From the NCBI GenBank assembly GCA_041398905.1, contig JAWKTV010000015.1, positions 1-64,000 on the forward strand: a stretch of 64,000 nucleotides of DNA, given 5' to 3'. The notes beneath the pieces are model-generated. The model saw only the letters and a list, made by a program, of their open reading frames with translations. It was not told the DNA's origin and did no database searches. Positions 8,228 to 18,681 of the stretch are shown piece by piece. Every line of letters starts with the position of its first letter. The first letter of the stretch is position 1. A program made the translations under genes and the position numbers. This DNA is from JAWKTV01 sp041398905. GTDB lineage: Bacteria > Planctomycetota > Planctomycetia > Planctomycetales > Planctomycetaceae.

Positions 8228-10423
8228 ATGCCTGCTGCTCCGTCCTGTTCCGCGACCCGAGCGACTGAGCGGCCACGTACCTACGGCTGGTCGGCGGCCG
8301 GTTTGATGTGGCTGCTCGGCACGCTGTCGCTGGGGTGGTTTCTGTTGACGCTGCTCGAAAGCGAGGTGCTGTCGCTGCCGTTCTTCAGCGGGCCGACGTG
8401 GGAAGCGGCTGGTGAATCTGGTGGGCGGGCGGGCTGTGGGAGAGCTTCCAGGGCTGCGCGTCGGCACGCCGGACCCGCTGCTGGTGTTCGGAGGAACGCT
8501 GTGCTTCAGTCTAGGGACGCTGGGAGTCGCTTCGGCGGTGCTGCGTGCCCGCAACCCGGCTCGTCGTGGCGACCTGCTGTGCCGCTGGGCGATGCGGGGT
8601 TACCGCTGGTGGGGGCTGGGGGCATTGTGGTCGGTCCTTTGGCTGGCGTCGCTGGCATTCGGCTGGTTGGGGCCGACGTTCCTGATCGCGCGAACAACCC
8701 CGCTGGTGCTGGCGATGCTGCTGGGGCTGTGGGGGGCGGAATGGTTTCCGCTGTGGCGGGCCGCGAGGTTGCCGGACCTGAGTCTGGATGGGGGCGCGGT
8801 CGGCGGCCGTCGCGGGTGGCGTGCCGTCACCGGTGGAGTTCTGCTTTACACCGTGTGCTTCACGGCGATGAACTGGGGCTTGTGGTTCAACCTGCAGATT
8901 CCGCATGGCGACTCCGCGATGTACGAGGAGCATCTGTGGAATCTGGAGCACGGGAAAGGCTTTCGCAGCTATCTGGATCAGGGGCTGTTTCTGGGCGAGC
9001 ACATTCAGGTGGTGCATCTGCTGCTGGTGCCGCTGCATCTGATCTGGCCGTCTCATCTGCTGCTGGAGCTGTGCGAGTCGCTGGCACTCGCCGGGGCGGC
9101 GTGGCCGGTGTATGCGATCGCGCGTCGCCATGGGGGGGCGAGCCGTGCGGCGATGTACCTGGCGTTCGCGACGCTGCTTTACTTTCCGCTGCAGTCGATC
9201 GACATCTCGATCGACTTCAAGACTTTTCGTCCAATCGCGTTTGGTATCCCGCTGCTGCTGGCGGCGATCGACCAGTACGAGCGCGGCCGGCTGAAGACGA
9301 TGGCGGTGTGCCTGCTGCTGACGCTCTCGGCGAAGGAGGACTACGCGATCCCGATCGCCTGTTACGGGGCGTGGCTGATGTTCGACGGCTGGTGGAGCGC
9401 ACGTCGGGTGACCGGGACCGGGACGTCCGTCGGGAATCGCGGCGGCGAGTCGGTGGTCGCGAATGAGGCTTCTGTCGCGAGGCATGAGCCGGCGTTGACG
9501 GCGCGGTCGGGAGGGATGGTCGGAGCGATCCTGTTTGTGGGGGCGACGGCCTATCTCGTGTTCGCAGTAAAGTTCGCCATCCCTTGGTTCCGCGGTGGCG
9601 AAGGGGTCCCATTACGCGGTACTTTGCGAAGTTTGGCGATTCGCCGGTTGCGATCGTGTGGGGGATGCTGACTCGCCCCGGGCTGCTGTTCGAGTCGCTG
9701 GTGAACGGTTCGACGCTGCTGTACGGGGCAGCTTGCTGCTGGTGCCGCTGGGAATGCTGCCGCTGCTCTCGCCGAGTCGGTTGCTGACGTGCGTCGCTGT
9801 TCGTTCTGCTGTGCCTGAACGAATTGTCGCACGACCCACCGGGGCCGTTTCATCACTTTCATGCACCGCTGCTGCCGCTACTGTTGTGGTCGGCCGCATG
9901 CGGGCTGCGGCGCGTGCGAAACGTTGAAGCTGGCTGGAACACTGCGATCTGCGCGAGTCGGTTCGCGTTGTGCTGCGCGGTGCTGACGGGAGTCGCTTAC
10001 ACGCTGTCGCCGGTGGGGACGCGATTCTGGGATGCGGGTCGAGTGGTGGCGGGGCGGCCGACGTACTGGCGGTCGCTGTATCTGCCGGATGAACGTGCCC
10101 GTCGCTGGGACGAGGTCGAGCCGCTGATTCCGCGGGAGGCGCGAGTCGCCGCCACGGACTTTGTGCATGCCCGGCTCACTCACCGCGAGCGGTCCTACGA
10201 TTACAGCGGATACGTCCGCAAGGTGGCTGGGTACGAACGGCGGGTGCCCGACGACACCGACTTCATCGCAATCGATCTGCGGCATCCGTACAGCGCTTCG
10301 GTGCTGGGCGACGTGCGGAGTGCGGCGGACGTTGCCGAGTTGCGGGAAGCCCCGAACGACTGGGAACTGCTGACTCCGCCGGATGACCCGTGGTTCGTGG
10401 TACTCAAACGCCGGCCGAAGTGA
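8228..10423 (+). CDS. DUF2079 polytopic membrane protein, about four frameshifts
   Basis: Pieces in three frames join into one large membrane protein of about 730 residues. The longest uninterrupted parts are 8412-9671 and 9824-10423; the reading changes near 8400, 9605, 9725 and 9790. The central part GDSAMYEEHLWNLEHGKGF, followed by QGLFLGEHIQVVHLLLVPLHL and a KEDYAIPI motif, matches DUF2079. DUF2079 proteins are predicted membrane proteins related to dolichyl-phosphate-mannose-type glycosyltransferases. GPFHHFHAPLLPLLLW is another typical helix with histidines. The soluble C-terminus (about 10050-10423) is the extracytoplasmic domain. Shifts near 9605 and 9725 correspond to missing bases near G/C runs. 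Confidence 0.75.
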
Positions 10424-10984
10424 CTGGCGGGGCCGTGGGTGAAGGGTGGTGGCGGGGAGATTCAACGCCAAGTCGCAAGGCTGTGGAGGTGCGAAGTTAC
10501 CGTACTGTGGACTGTGATGATGAGTGACTTTCGCGGTGGTGCTCGCCGACCGCAGCGGTGTGTTGGAGTCGATGCGTTGGGCATCTTGCCGGGGCCTTCG
10601 CGGCCGGGGGTGACTTGGCCTTGAGGCTCGTGTCACGGAGTGGGAGTCCGTGATACGAGCTGTTCATCAGGCCGGGCGACCAAGGGCACCTGCACCAACC
10701 GGCGTCCGCACCCGGACAGGTGGTGTCAGTGAAAAGTCCTCGACGCATCGAGGCGACGTCGCTAAAGTGCAGCCGTCCCGGTGTGGCTCGACTGACGAGC
10801 GCCGGTTGACCGCCCGCCTTTGGTGCCCGATGCGACTCTCCGCCGCCTGTCTCGACCGCCCGTTTCTTTAGCGATGCTGGATCGCCAGAGTTCGTGCGTG
10901 CCATGACAGTTTGAGTGTATTTGAGAATCCATCGCGGAGTTGGCGTGAGTCGCCTTCCGCCGCAAGCAATCCACAGGTGCGAGA
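10424..10984. other. Intergenic region before prfA with a long hairpin
   Basis: No gene can be supported in these 561 bases. In particular no L31 (rpmE) gene, a frequent prfA neighbour, is present. The only structure seen is the inverted repeat at 10626-10660. Confidence 0.6.
10626..10660. repeat. 14-bp stem inverted repeat
   Basis: GCTCGTGTCACGGA (10626-10639) and TCCGTGATACGAGC (10647-10660) are complementary except for one position, which can form a G-U pair in one orientation, around a 7-nt loop. No U-run follows on either side. It may be a bidirectional terminator or a dispersed palindromic element. Confidence 0.65.
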
Positions 10985-12067
10985 ATGTTCCCAAGTCTGG
11001 AAGAGAAGCTGCGTCGGTTCGAGAGGCTGGAGCTCGATCTGCAGGATCCGGCGGTCCTGGCCAACACGGCGCGGATGGTCGAGGCACAGCGTGAGTACGG
11101 CGGTCTGAAGAAGGTGGCCGACGCTGTGCGTCGCTACCACCGTCTCGAAGCGGACATCGCCGCCGCCCAGCAGATGGTCGACGAGGAGACCGACGAAGAA
11201 ACACGGGAGTACGCGGAGAGCGAGCTGAAGGCCTTGCAGTCTCAGCAGACCGAGATGGCGACCGAGCTGGAGGATCTGGCGACGGCGGGCGACTCGATTA
11301 CTCGCGGTGGGCTCATTATGGAAGTTCGCGCGGGGACAGGCGGCGAGGAGGCGGCGTTGTTCGCGGGCGATCTGTTCCGCATGTACATCGCCTACGCGGA
11401 ACAGCGCCGGTGGAAGGTCGAAGTCCTCGACGAGTCCGAGTCGGAAATGGGTGGCTACAAGGAAATCACGTTCTCGGTTTCTGGTGAAGGGGCGTATCAC
11501 GAGTTGCAGTTCGAGAGTGGTGGCCACCGGGTGCAGCGGGTTCCGGAGACGGAGGCGCAGGGACGGATCCATACGTCGATGGCCACGGTGGCCGTGATGC
11601 CGGAAGCGAGCGAAGTCGAAGTCGACATCAAGCCGGACGACCTGCAGGTCGACACGATGCGGGCCGGCGGGCCGGGAGGGCAGAAGGTCAACAAGACGGA
11701 GTCCGCCGTCCGGATCACCCACTTGCCTTCGGGCATCGTGGTGAAGTGTCAGGACGAGAAGTCGCAGCATAAGAACCGGGCCAAGGCGATGCGGGTGCTG
11801 CGAAGCCGGTTGCTGGAAGCGATGCAGCAGGAAGCGGCCGACGCACGGGCGAGCCATCGTCGCACGCTCATTGGCTCCGGTGACCGGAGCGAACGGATTC
11901 GGACCTACAACTTCCCGCAGGCGCGGGTCACAGACCACCGCATCGGGCTGACTCTGTACAAGCTCGACCAGGTGCTGCAGGGGCACCTCGATGAGTTGAT
12001 CTCCGCGCTGGTGGAGTTCGACCGCCAGGAGCGGCTGGGGATGGTCCGCGGCGGCCAGGGCGAGTAA
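10985..12067 (+). CDS. prfA: Peptide chain release factor 1
   Basis: This 360-residue class I release factor has the catalytic GGQ loop in MRAGGPGGQKVNKTESAVRI (about 225-245), which triggers peptidyl-tRNA hydrolysis in the ribosomal P-site. The anticodon-mimic region follows the N-terminal coiled coil. Length and N-terminal sequence (MFPSLEEKLRRFERLE) fit RF1 rather than RF2, which has an internal programmed frameshift in many bacteria; none is present. The C-terminus carries RIRTYNFPQARVTDHRIGLT, typical of RF1. An AGGTGCGAG stretch serves as a weak ribosome binding site. No hemK/prmC follows. Confidence 0.97.
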   Translation: MFPSLEEKLRRFERLELDLQDPAVLANTARMVEAQREYGGLKKVADAVRRYHRLEADIAAAQQMVDEETDEETREYAESELKALQSQQTEMATELEDLATAGDSITRGGLIMEVRAGTGGEEAALFAGDLFRMYIAYAEQRRWKVEVLDESESEMGGYKEITFSVSGEGAYHELQFESGGHRVQRVPETEAQGRIHTSMATVAVMPEASEVEVDIKPDDLQVDTMRAGGPGGQKVNKTESAVRITHLPSGIVVKCQDEKSQHKNRAKAMRVLRSRLLEAMQQEAADARASHRRTLIGSGDRSERIRTYNFPQARVTDHRIGLTLYKLDQVLQGHLDELISALVEFDRQERLGMVRGGQGE

Positions 12068-12377
12068 CCGGCTTGCGGATCATCGCGTGGTGGTTCTGGG
12101 TGCTCCGAGACGAACTGGAAGTCCCGCCTGCGGATTCTCGACAGGCTGCCGAGCCAATTCCGTGGCCACCCCACGAGCGATCGTGAGCCGGGGACTGTGA
12201 AGGGCGACAAGCTCCGGACCATTAGCAACACGAGGTGCGGGCGGCACCGGGTTTCGCCGGTCGTATTGGGAGTCGCGACTCGGTATCCTCGCTGCTGAAG
12301 AGTGACGCAGGTTGGCGCGGCGAACTGCTGCCATTGTCCCCTGGTATCGTCATCCGCGGCCCCACGAAGGATGTCCC
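12068..12377. other. Intergenic region
   Basis: These 310 bases between prfA and the FG-GAP gene contain no supported gene, promoter or strong hairpin. Confidence 0.5.
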
Positions 12378-13574
12378 ATGCTCAATTTGTCATACCGTGT
12401 GAGTCTCGTTGCCGGCCTGGCAGTTTGGCTCGCCACCGCGGCCGGCGTGGCGGGCGAACTCAAGTTCCGCGAAGTCGTGATTGACGACGCCGCAGCCGAC
12501 AAGACCTGCTACTCGGTCGTCACGGCCGATGTGAATGGTGACGGACGGAACGACATCGTGGTCGTCACCGACAATCGGGTGCAGTGGTACGAGGCTCCCG
12601 ATTGGACGAAGCACATCATCATTGAGAACCAGACCGAGCTGGACAACGTGTGCATTGCTCCGTTTGATATCGACGGGGATGGGAAGGTGGATTTCGGGCT
12701 GGGGGCCGGCTGGACGAAGATCGGTACGATCCAATGGATTCGCCGGCCAACGGAAGGTCACGGCAAATGGACTGTCCATCCGATCGGTATCGAGCAGTGG
12801 ACGCACCGGATGCGTTGGGCCGACGTGCTGGGAGAGGGAAAGCCGCAACTGGTGGTGTCGCCTTTGAACGCGACCGATGGGCCGGGGGTGAAGCTGACGG
12901 CGTTCAGCATCCCGGCCGACCCGATCAATGACCGCTGGCCGTCGACGGTGCTCGATGCTTCGCTCAACCGAATGCACAATCACCTGCACCTTGACTGGAA
13001 CGAGGACGGAGTGGCCTCGACGCTGACGGCGAGCCAGGAAGGGCTGTCATTGATCCGGCGCGGGGAAGGGGGGGCGTTCGCCCGGCAGCGGGTGGGCAGC
13101 GGCATGACGGCGGACGATCCGCAGCAAAGCGGAGCGGGGGAGGTCCGGGTGGGCCGATTCGTCGATGGGACGCCGTTCATGGCGACCATCGAGCCGATGC
13201 ACGGCACTGCGGTGGCCATCTACACCGGCCCCTCACCGTTGCCGGAAGGTCAGCTTGCCGAGCGCGTGGTCGTTGACGACTCCCTGCAGCAGGGTCACGC
13301 CTTGTGGTGTGTCGACCTGGACGGGGATGCTGGAGACGAAGTCATCGCGGGTCACCGGGAGCCGGGGACGGGAGTGGTGCGTGGGCCGGGTGTGTACGTC
13401 TACCGCTCTTCGGGTACGGCGGTGGGGAAGTGGGAAAAGGTGGTCATTGACGACGGGGGGATGGCGTGCGAAGACCTGCTGTGTGAAGACCTGACGGGGG
13501 ATGGGCAGCCCGATATCGTCGCGGTCGGTCGAAAGACGCGGAACGTGAAGCTGTACGTCAACGAGACTCGCTAG
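12378..13574 (+). CDS. Secreted FG-GAP/VCBS repeat protein
   Basis: The ATG at 12378 begins a signal peptide (MLNLSYRVSLVAGLAVWLATAAGVAG, cleavage near residue 26), giving a protein of about 398 residues. The body contains repeated calcium-binding FG-GAP-type loops: VTADVNGDGRNDIVVVTD, FDIDGDGKVDFGLG, VDLDGDAGDEVIAG and EDLTGDGQPDIVAVG. Such repeats fold as a beta-propeller resembling the integrin alpha head and are abundant in the planctomycete secretome, usually for binding rather than catalysis. An upstream in-frame start would bury the signal peptide and is rejected. The frame is intact. A second protein of this class lies at 23456. Confidence 0.85.
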   Translation: MLNLSYRVSLVAGLAVWLATAAGVAGELKFREVVIDDAAADKTCYSVVTADVNGDGRNDIVVVTDNRVQWYEAPDWTKHIIIENQTELDNVCIAPFDIDGDGKVDFGLGAGWTKIGTIQWIRRPTEGHGKWTVHPIGIEQWTHRMRWADVLGEGKPQLVVSPLNATDGPGVKLTAFSIPADPINDRWPSTVLDASLNRMHNHLHLDWNEDGVASTLTASQEGLSLIRRGEGGAFARQRVGSGMTADDPQQSGAGEVRVGRFVDGTPFMATIEPMHGTAVAIYTGPSPLPEGQLAERVVVDDSLQQGHALWCVDLDGDAGDEVIAGHREPGTGVVRGPGVYVYRSSGTAVGKWEKVVIDDGGMACEDLLCEDLTGDGQPDIVAVGRKTRNVKLYVNETR

Positions 13575-13647
13575 GCGGCGAATCGATACCGACCCTGCGA
13601 CCGGCGTTGGTCGGGTGTTTTGCAGCAAGGGAGCGGCGCGAGGCCGG

Positions 13648-14232
13648 ATGCTGATGCCATTAATTCTGGAGGGCCTGACATCGACACGCGATGCGGACGG
13701 CTCGATTCACGCGGCGGCGATGGGGCCGATGGTGGACGAGGCGATGAGCGAACTGGTGTTCCGCCCATTCCCGACGTCGCGCACTTACGCGAACCTGCTG
13801 CGTGACCGGCAGGGGGTGTTTCATATCACCGACGACGTGCTGCTGCTCACGCAACTCGCGCTGGGGGAATCGGAGCCATTGGACTGGCAGCCGACGGTCG
13901 TGGTCGACGGCGCGGTGGCGAGTGGGGCTTGCCGCTGGTACGAGTTTCGGGTGGAGGATGTCGACCTGACCGGCGAGCGGCCATTGTTCGTGGCACGGGT
14001 GGTGTATCGGGGACGGTTGCGTGACTTCATCGGCCTGAATCGCGCGCGGCATGCGGTGATCGAAGCGGCGATTCTGGCGACGCGTGTGCACCTGACGGGG
14101 ATCGAGCCGGCGCGGCTGGCGGTCGAACAACTGCGAGTTGCGGTCGAAAAGACCGGCGGACCGCGGGAGCAGGCGGCCTTGTCGCTGGTGGTGCAGTACC
14201 TGGCCAACGCGGATGCGGAAGCCGATGCCTGA
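13648..14232 (+). CDS. DUF447 family protein
   Basis: This protein of about 194 residues starts MLMPLILEGLTSTRDADGSI, whose EGL.ST....HAAAMGPMV pattern is typical of DUF447. Later segments include FRPFPTSRTYANLLRDRQGVFHITDD and ARHAVIEAAILATRVHL. DUF447 is shared mainly by methanogenic archaea and planctomycetes and looks like a flavin-reductase-type split barrel. A link with tetrahydromethanopterin C1 metabolism has been suggested from its distribution, but no such gene is nearby, so the role is not assigned. Two adjacent ATG codons (13648 and 13654) are both possible starts. Confidence 0.8.
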   Translation: MLMPLILEGLTSTRDADGSIHAAAMGPMVDEAMSELVFRPFPTSRTYANLLRDRQGVFHITDDVLLLTQLALGESEPLDWQPTVVVDGAVASGACRWYEFRVEDVDLTGERPLFVARVVYRGRLRDFIGLNRARHAVIEAAILATRVHLTGIEPARLAVEQLRVAVEKTGGPREQAALSLVVQYLANADAEADA

Positions 14233-14288
14233 TCGGGGCGGCTGCGGAACAGTGTGCGGGGCGGAGCCCCGAGCGATTAAATGGAAAA

Positions 14289-14319
14289 CGCGACCCCCAA
14301 GTAAGACTTGAGGGCCGCG
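14289..14319 (-). terminator. Intrinsic terminator of the cysteine-rich repeat gene
   Basis: A 13-bp stem (14289-14301 with 14307-14319) closes a 5-nt loop. Read as minus-strand RNA all 13 positions pair, two of them as G-U; as plus-strand RNA these become A-C mismatches. On the minus strand the stem is followed by UUUUCC. Both facts fix the direction as minus. It lies 68 bp after the stop at 14387. Confidence 0.8.
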
Positions 14320-14386
14320 TCATCGAACTCAGTTCAGGCACTGCCGAGGACATTCGTCGCTGAGGCAGTTCCGATTTCGGTCAGAA

Positions 14387-15569
14387 CTAGCCGGCCACGG
14401 TGAAGGGCTGGACAGATTCTTCGCATCGCCGGCCGGCTGGAAGGGCCGATCGGGCCTTCCGCCGGAGGACATGCACCGCCGGGACGCAGCCCGGGGCACA
14501 GGCCGGAGCACAGCAGTTCGCACCGCCGTTGACACCGCAGCAGCTCACGCCGCAGTTTCCACCGCGACGACCGCCACGGCTACGACCACGGGTCCGACCG
14601 CCACCGATGCCGCAGCAATCGGTCGCACAGCCGGTTCCGCAGCAGCTTTCGGCACCGCGACGGCCACCGCGGCTGCAGCGTACAGCTACGACCACGGCCG
14701 GTGTGGCAGGGATCACAGCAGCCAGCGGCCAGGGCACAGCAGTTGGCACCGTCGGTCCCGCAGCAGCCGCCGTTGTATCCACGCGTGATTGCCGGCTACG
14801 ACCACGACCACCGTTCGTTCCGCAGCAATCGGTCATGACCAGCGATGCAGCAGCTCACCGCCGCGACGGCTCCACCACGGCTGCGGCGCGACCACGGCCG
14901 GTGTGGCGGGGATCACAGCAGCCAGCGGCCGGGCTAGCAGTTGGCACCGTCGGTCCGCAGCAGCCGCCATTGTATCCACCGCGGCGATTGCCACGGCTAC
15001 GACCACGACCGCCGCTCGTTCCGCAGCAATCGGTGGCACAGCCAGTTCCGCAGCAGCTCACGCCGCCGCGACGCTCACGCGGTTGCGACCGCGGCCGGCG
15101 TGGCCGGGGATCACAGCAGCCAGCGACCCGGGGCACAGCAGCCGTTCGGAGCACCTGGCAAGCGGTGTCTGGCAGCCGCCGTTGTATCCACACGGCGGTT
15201 GCCACGGCTGACCACGACCGCCGCTCGTTCCGCAGCAATCGGTGGCACAGCCGGTTCCGCAGCAGCTCTGCGCCGCGTCCACCGCGACGTCCGCCACGGC
15301 ACCTGCGACCGCAAGCGGTCGGGCAGCAGCTATCACAGCTCACAGGCTTACAGCAGTTCTGACCGCGTCGCAGCAAACCACGCGACCGGCCTCCAGTTCC
15401 ACAACAGTCCCCAACCAGGGCACAACATCCGGGATCGCACGGCGCGGCACATCCAGCTTTTGGACGCACCACCATACCCGGGGCAGCAACAATCCTGGCG
15501 AGCTTCAGCCTGCAAGCTGAGCAAGCCGAGCAGAGCCACTGCAGCGGCACAAACTCGAAAAGCCTTCAT
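14387..15569 (-). CDS. Secreted cysteine-rich tandem-repeat protein, several frameshifts
   Basis: The start is unusually clear: GGAAGGAG stands ten bases before an ATG at 15569, which opens a signal peptide MKAFRVCAAAVALLGLLSLQ AEA followed by RQDCCCPGYGG. Downstream, jumping between frames, the minus strand encodes four imperfect copies of a unit of about 69 residues. Its recurring elements are SCCGTGCATDCCGTSGGRGR, GGYNGGCC and AAGCCDPRHTGRGR. The protein is extremely rich in Cys, Gly and Arg, with paired cysteines. At least four frame changes occur, so the exact product is uncertain; reconstructed it has about 390 residues ending VQPFTVAG. A strand-specific terminator follows. I recognise no family. 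Paired cysteines in an exported protein suggest disulfide cross-linking or metal binding (inference). Confidence 0.65.
14610..15267 (-). repeat. Four tandem imperfect repeats of about 205-210 bp
   Basis: The motif cagccggttccgcagcagct occurs at 15248-15267, with near copies at 15039-15058 and 14628-14647 and a degenerate copy near 14839-14855. A second anchor, ccgcagcaatcggt, precedes each with the same spacing (15231, 15021, 14820, 14610). The period is therefore 200-211 bp. The units encode the Cys-rich repeats of the gene at 14387-15569. Repeats this similar are also a place where assemblies collapse or shift. Confidence 0.75.
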
Positions 15570-16479
15570 GATTTGGTGTCTCCTTCCAATGGGACAATTC
15601 AAGTCGTCCTCACCGCGGCTGCGCCGGTCAACCAGTTTGGCGGCCCCCTTCACCCTCCTGGGGTCTGGCACTCCGCCCAACATGGCTGTGACGACTACGG
15701 ACATACACAAGTCGGTGATCGCTGGGAATCTCCTCCGTGAAGACCCCATCGTCGCCTGGGAGGCACATCCGCAACCAGTTCGTCCCCTCCCGTGGTGCGG
15801 TTGTGTCCTCGGCAACGCAAGCGTGACCGAAAACCGAGTTCGACTGACTCGGAGAACGCGAGAAACTATCGGACCGTTCCGCCAGCCCCTTTAATATAAG
15901 TCGTTATCGGCACGCGTCGTCGGACGGTCCGTTTGTAGCGGTTGGTCCGGTCAGGTAAGTCGCGTCGAGATTCCGATGGTCAGCGCGAGGCCTGACCGGC
16001 ACAGGTGTTCTCACCAGACCTTTTGGGTGAGGGTTAGTCCGTCTCTGATGGTGATGGCGGTTATTGCGCGACTTGCCGACGAAGGGCGAACTTCGTCGCC
16101 ATAGCGGTGCCGCCCCAGGGGCGACGACTTGCTTTAAAACCTGCTTGCGCGTCGCCATCGAGGCCGGAACGCCCGAATTGAGCAGTGCTGCATGCAGCCG
16201 ACGGTTCTGAATCTGCGAGCAGCCAGCGGTAACCTGACAGTTGACGCGGGCATCGACCGCCGGAGGTGCACGGCTGGAGACCTCGGGAGAAACGCTCGTC
16301 CACGTCCGTCGCCTGCGGCGGCGTTCATCGGCAGCTCCGGCAGAGGTTGCCGAATTGGTCTGGAACGTTTTCCGCGATGCAGCTGAAAATGACGTCTCAC
16401 CAGTCACCTTCCCTGCAGCAAGGCCTGTTCAGGCTTCACTCCCATCGTGCGACCAGCACGCCCCTTCCCGGGCGTTGCC
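15570..16479. other. 910-bp region without a supported gene
   Basis: The segment upstream of the Cys-rich gene has an AT-rich spot at 15890-15902 whose minus strand contains TATATT, a possible -10 box, but no good -35 box. Between about 16055 and 16400 minus-strand frames give broken stretches (for example ALLNSGVPASMATRKQVL) that might be a decayed gene; no family or start can be defined. Confidence 0.4.
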
Positions 16480-17288
16480 ATGTCTGGTTTCCGCCTACGT
16501 TTCGCCTTGCGGCACCCACCATGTTACTCGTTGCCGTGGGCTGCATGGGACCAATTTTAATCCCTACGGATACGGGGGTGCTCGGGGCCCGCCGACTACC
16601 TGTCCAGGAGCGGGTATCCCGGCACGTTTCAGACTCGGGTGCCCGGCGGGCAATACGTGCCAGGGACGGTGATTGTGCCGGGTGCTCAGCCGACACCGAT
16701 TCCGACGCCGACGTACGGGAATACGGGAGTGCGGCTCCGCCGTATGGGGCGGCGGGGAGACAATGTGCCAGTTCCCAATCCATCTGACTAACCCAAACCC
16801 GGCCCGTACTTTGAAGGAGCAGGCGGAGCGTACAGCCCGCAACCCGGCGAAATTTCCAGTCTCCGAGCGGGCGTCGGTGATGTTTCCCGACGCAACCGGG
16901 GATCAACTCGGCCAGGGCGGACGAAGGGGAGTCCGTTCGTGGCACCACTGGCGATGAACTCACCCGGTTTCAGCCGATTAGCGTTCTCTCGGGGGATGGT
17001 CCGGAGAGCCGGGGCGAACAAACCAACCGACTGGTGAGTCGCGGACACTCAAGGGACCGTCGACTTCGACGCCGCCGATCGGCTGGGATGCATCTACGAC
17101 GATGCCCGTCGGCCGACGACCAGTATGCGGGCCATTTCACGCTGTCGATTCACCACTGCTGCAGACGCTGCGTGCCGGTGAGACCGTGACGCTGGAAGGG
17201 ACGGTCAACAGCGAGGCAGACCGACCCGCGCGGTAAGCCGACGTTCCTGCCGGAACGGATCATTCGCGACGTGCTCGGCACGCGATGA
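16480..17288 (+). pseudogene. Gly/Pro-rich lipoprotein gene, broken by several frameshifts
   Basis: Pieces in different plus-strand frames read as one lipoprotein. It starts MSGFRLRFALR, then after a shift PTMLLVAVGCMGPILIP gives a lipobox cysteine. The middle is Gly/Pro/Tyr rich: YPGTFQTRVPGGQYVPGTVI, VPGAQPTPIPTPTYGNTG and PGPYFEGAGGAYSPQPGEIS. The end reads SPLLQTLRAGETVTLEGTVN, then RGKPTFLPERIIRDVLGTR and a stop at 17286-17288. The closing part resembles OB-like domains of planctomycete lipoproteins that follow a Gly/Pro-rich region. At least four shifts are needed, so it is either a decayed gene or a poorly read one. Confidence 0.5.
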
Positions 17289-17437
17289 ACGATCCGCCTC
17301 GCTCGCTGAGGGCGGCGACTTCGAGATCGGCAGCGGCACAAAACAGCGGCGGCGGTGGACGGATGACGTTCCACCGCCGCGCGCCGCAATGAGCAACCAG
17401 ACGGCGTCAGAGGAGGCTGCGGATCGCAGCGTCCGCG

Positions 17438-18459
17438 TCAGGCCTTCTTTTGGCCGATATTAATGTAGGCGTGCACGTGCATTTTCGCCGCGCGGAAGTG
17501 CCAGACGAACGACGGTCCTTCGACACGCCAGATGTCCCACACCTTGTCGTTGTTGAGGTCGTTCTTCTCGTAGAACGCCATGTGCAGCGAGTCGAGACCG
17601 CCTCCGGCCTTCAACAGGTCCATGACTTCGGCAACGTCGGCTTCGCGGTACACCAGGCGAGCAACACGCCCGGAGGTCTTCTCGACCAGTTCCTTCTGAT
17701 CGCTGGACAGCGTGCTGACTGCGATTCCGGGGAAGCTCCCGCCGGCCCCTTGAAGCTGAACCGCGTTTTCCTGCGGGGCCTGGGAGAGCAACGCCTGCTT
17801 TGCCTGCGGGGCGTCGAAGAACGCGCCAGACATGTTCAGCCTGCTCGGTCTGAGTAGAAGTAGATCGTTACGTCGGCGCCGGATATAGCCTTCGCCGCGT
17901 GGCCGCCATGAACAATCGGCCCGCCGAAGGCGGCTGGTCGACGGTGTCACCGTCAGCCCGCAGCGTCGGTGCCGGCCGGTAGTTCCCACTCGTACTGCCC
18001 GGCCCTACAGCTCGCCGAAGACGGCCACGCTGAAGAAGTTCAGCCGCCATCGTCCGCTTCCATCTGGCGGTTGAGTCGTTCGTATCCCTGCCGCTGGTGG
18101 CGCCCATACGGCGATTCTCGTCAATGATCCCGCGTTGCTCGACGGTGTAGAAGTCATCGCCAATGACCAGCTTGGTGACGTGCCAGTTGGCGCTTGATTT
18201 TTCGTGCGGGCCTCGTGATTGAACGGCAGGCAGATGACCTGCCGCTGTTCCCGGAGTGAGCGTCTTGTAGAACTTGGCGACGGCGGTCTCGGCGGGGAGA
18301 TCGGAGGTCGGTGCGGCGAACGCCCGTGGCAGGGTGGGCAGGAACGGGAGAACCGTGCCCGCCGCAATCACGCCGCCGACGGACTGGGAATCCGCGACAG
18401 TCAGTGCCTGGGACCGTCTCCAGCGAACAATCGGGACACACGACAGGCTGACGTGACAT
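17438..18459 (-). pseudogene. DUF3500 family secreted protein, broken by frameshifts
   Basis: The N-terminus is MSRQPVVCPDCSLE, then RRSQALTVADSQSVGGVIAA leading to a hydrophobic stretch and AFAAP, a Tat-like signal. The mature part starts with ETAVAKFYKTLTPG and contains NWHVTKLVIGDDFYTVEQRG, both typical of DUF3500. The C-terminal part 17438-17833 is open and ends VWDIWRVEGPSFVWHFRAAK then MHVHAYINIGQKKA, matching the usual H-containing finish of the family. Function of DUF3500 is unknown; proteins are exported and common in planctomycetes. At least three frame changes lie between 17830 and 18430. Confidence 0.6.
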
Positions 18460-18681
18460 GAGTGACTCCTGGGTGACGCGGAGAGTATGGGCGAGGCCCT
18501 ACATCGAAGCTCTATGATGTGTAACGGAAAACGGGCGGCGAATCTACCGGCGAGGACGTCCACAGCCACATGTTCGGGGACGGCGGGGCGGGTGGGCATC
18601 ATCGCCGGGCTTGCGATAATGTTGGGGCGGGCGGATGATCGGGATGTTTGTCCACTCTCTCGCACCGTCTTTGCGTGCCCT

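Noticed and set aside
10424..10984. rpmE (L31) gene upstream of prfA
   Set aside because: I looked for the MK.GIHP start and the CxxC pattern of L31 in all frames and found neither.
14610..15267. CRISPR array
   Set aside because: The repeats are about 205 bp, imperfect and protein-coding; no short direct repeats with unique spacers and no cas genes occur in the window.
14400..15362. A 320-residue uninterrupted Pro/Gln-rich frame on the plus strand
   Set aside because: Although it is open where the minus frame is broken, its repeats also change frame, it has no signal or ribosome binding site, and the terminator and signal peptide belong to the minus strand.
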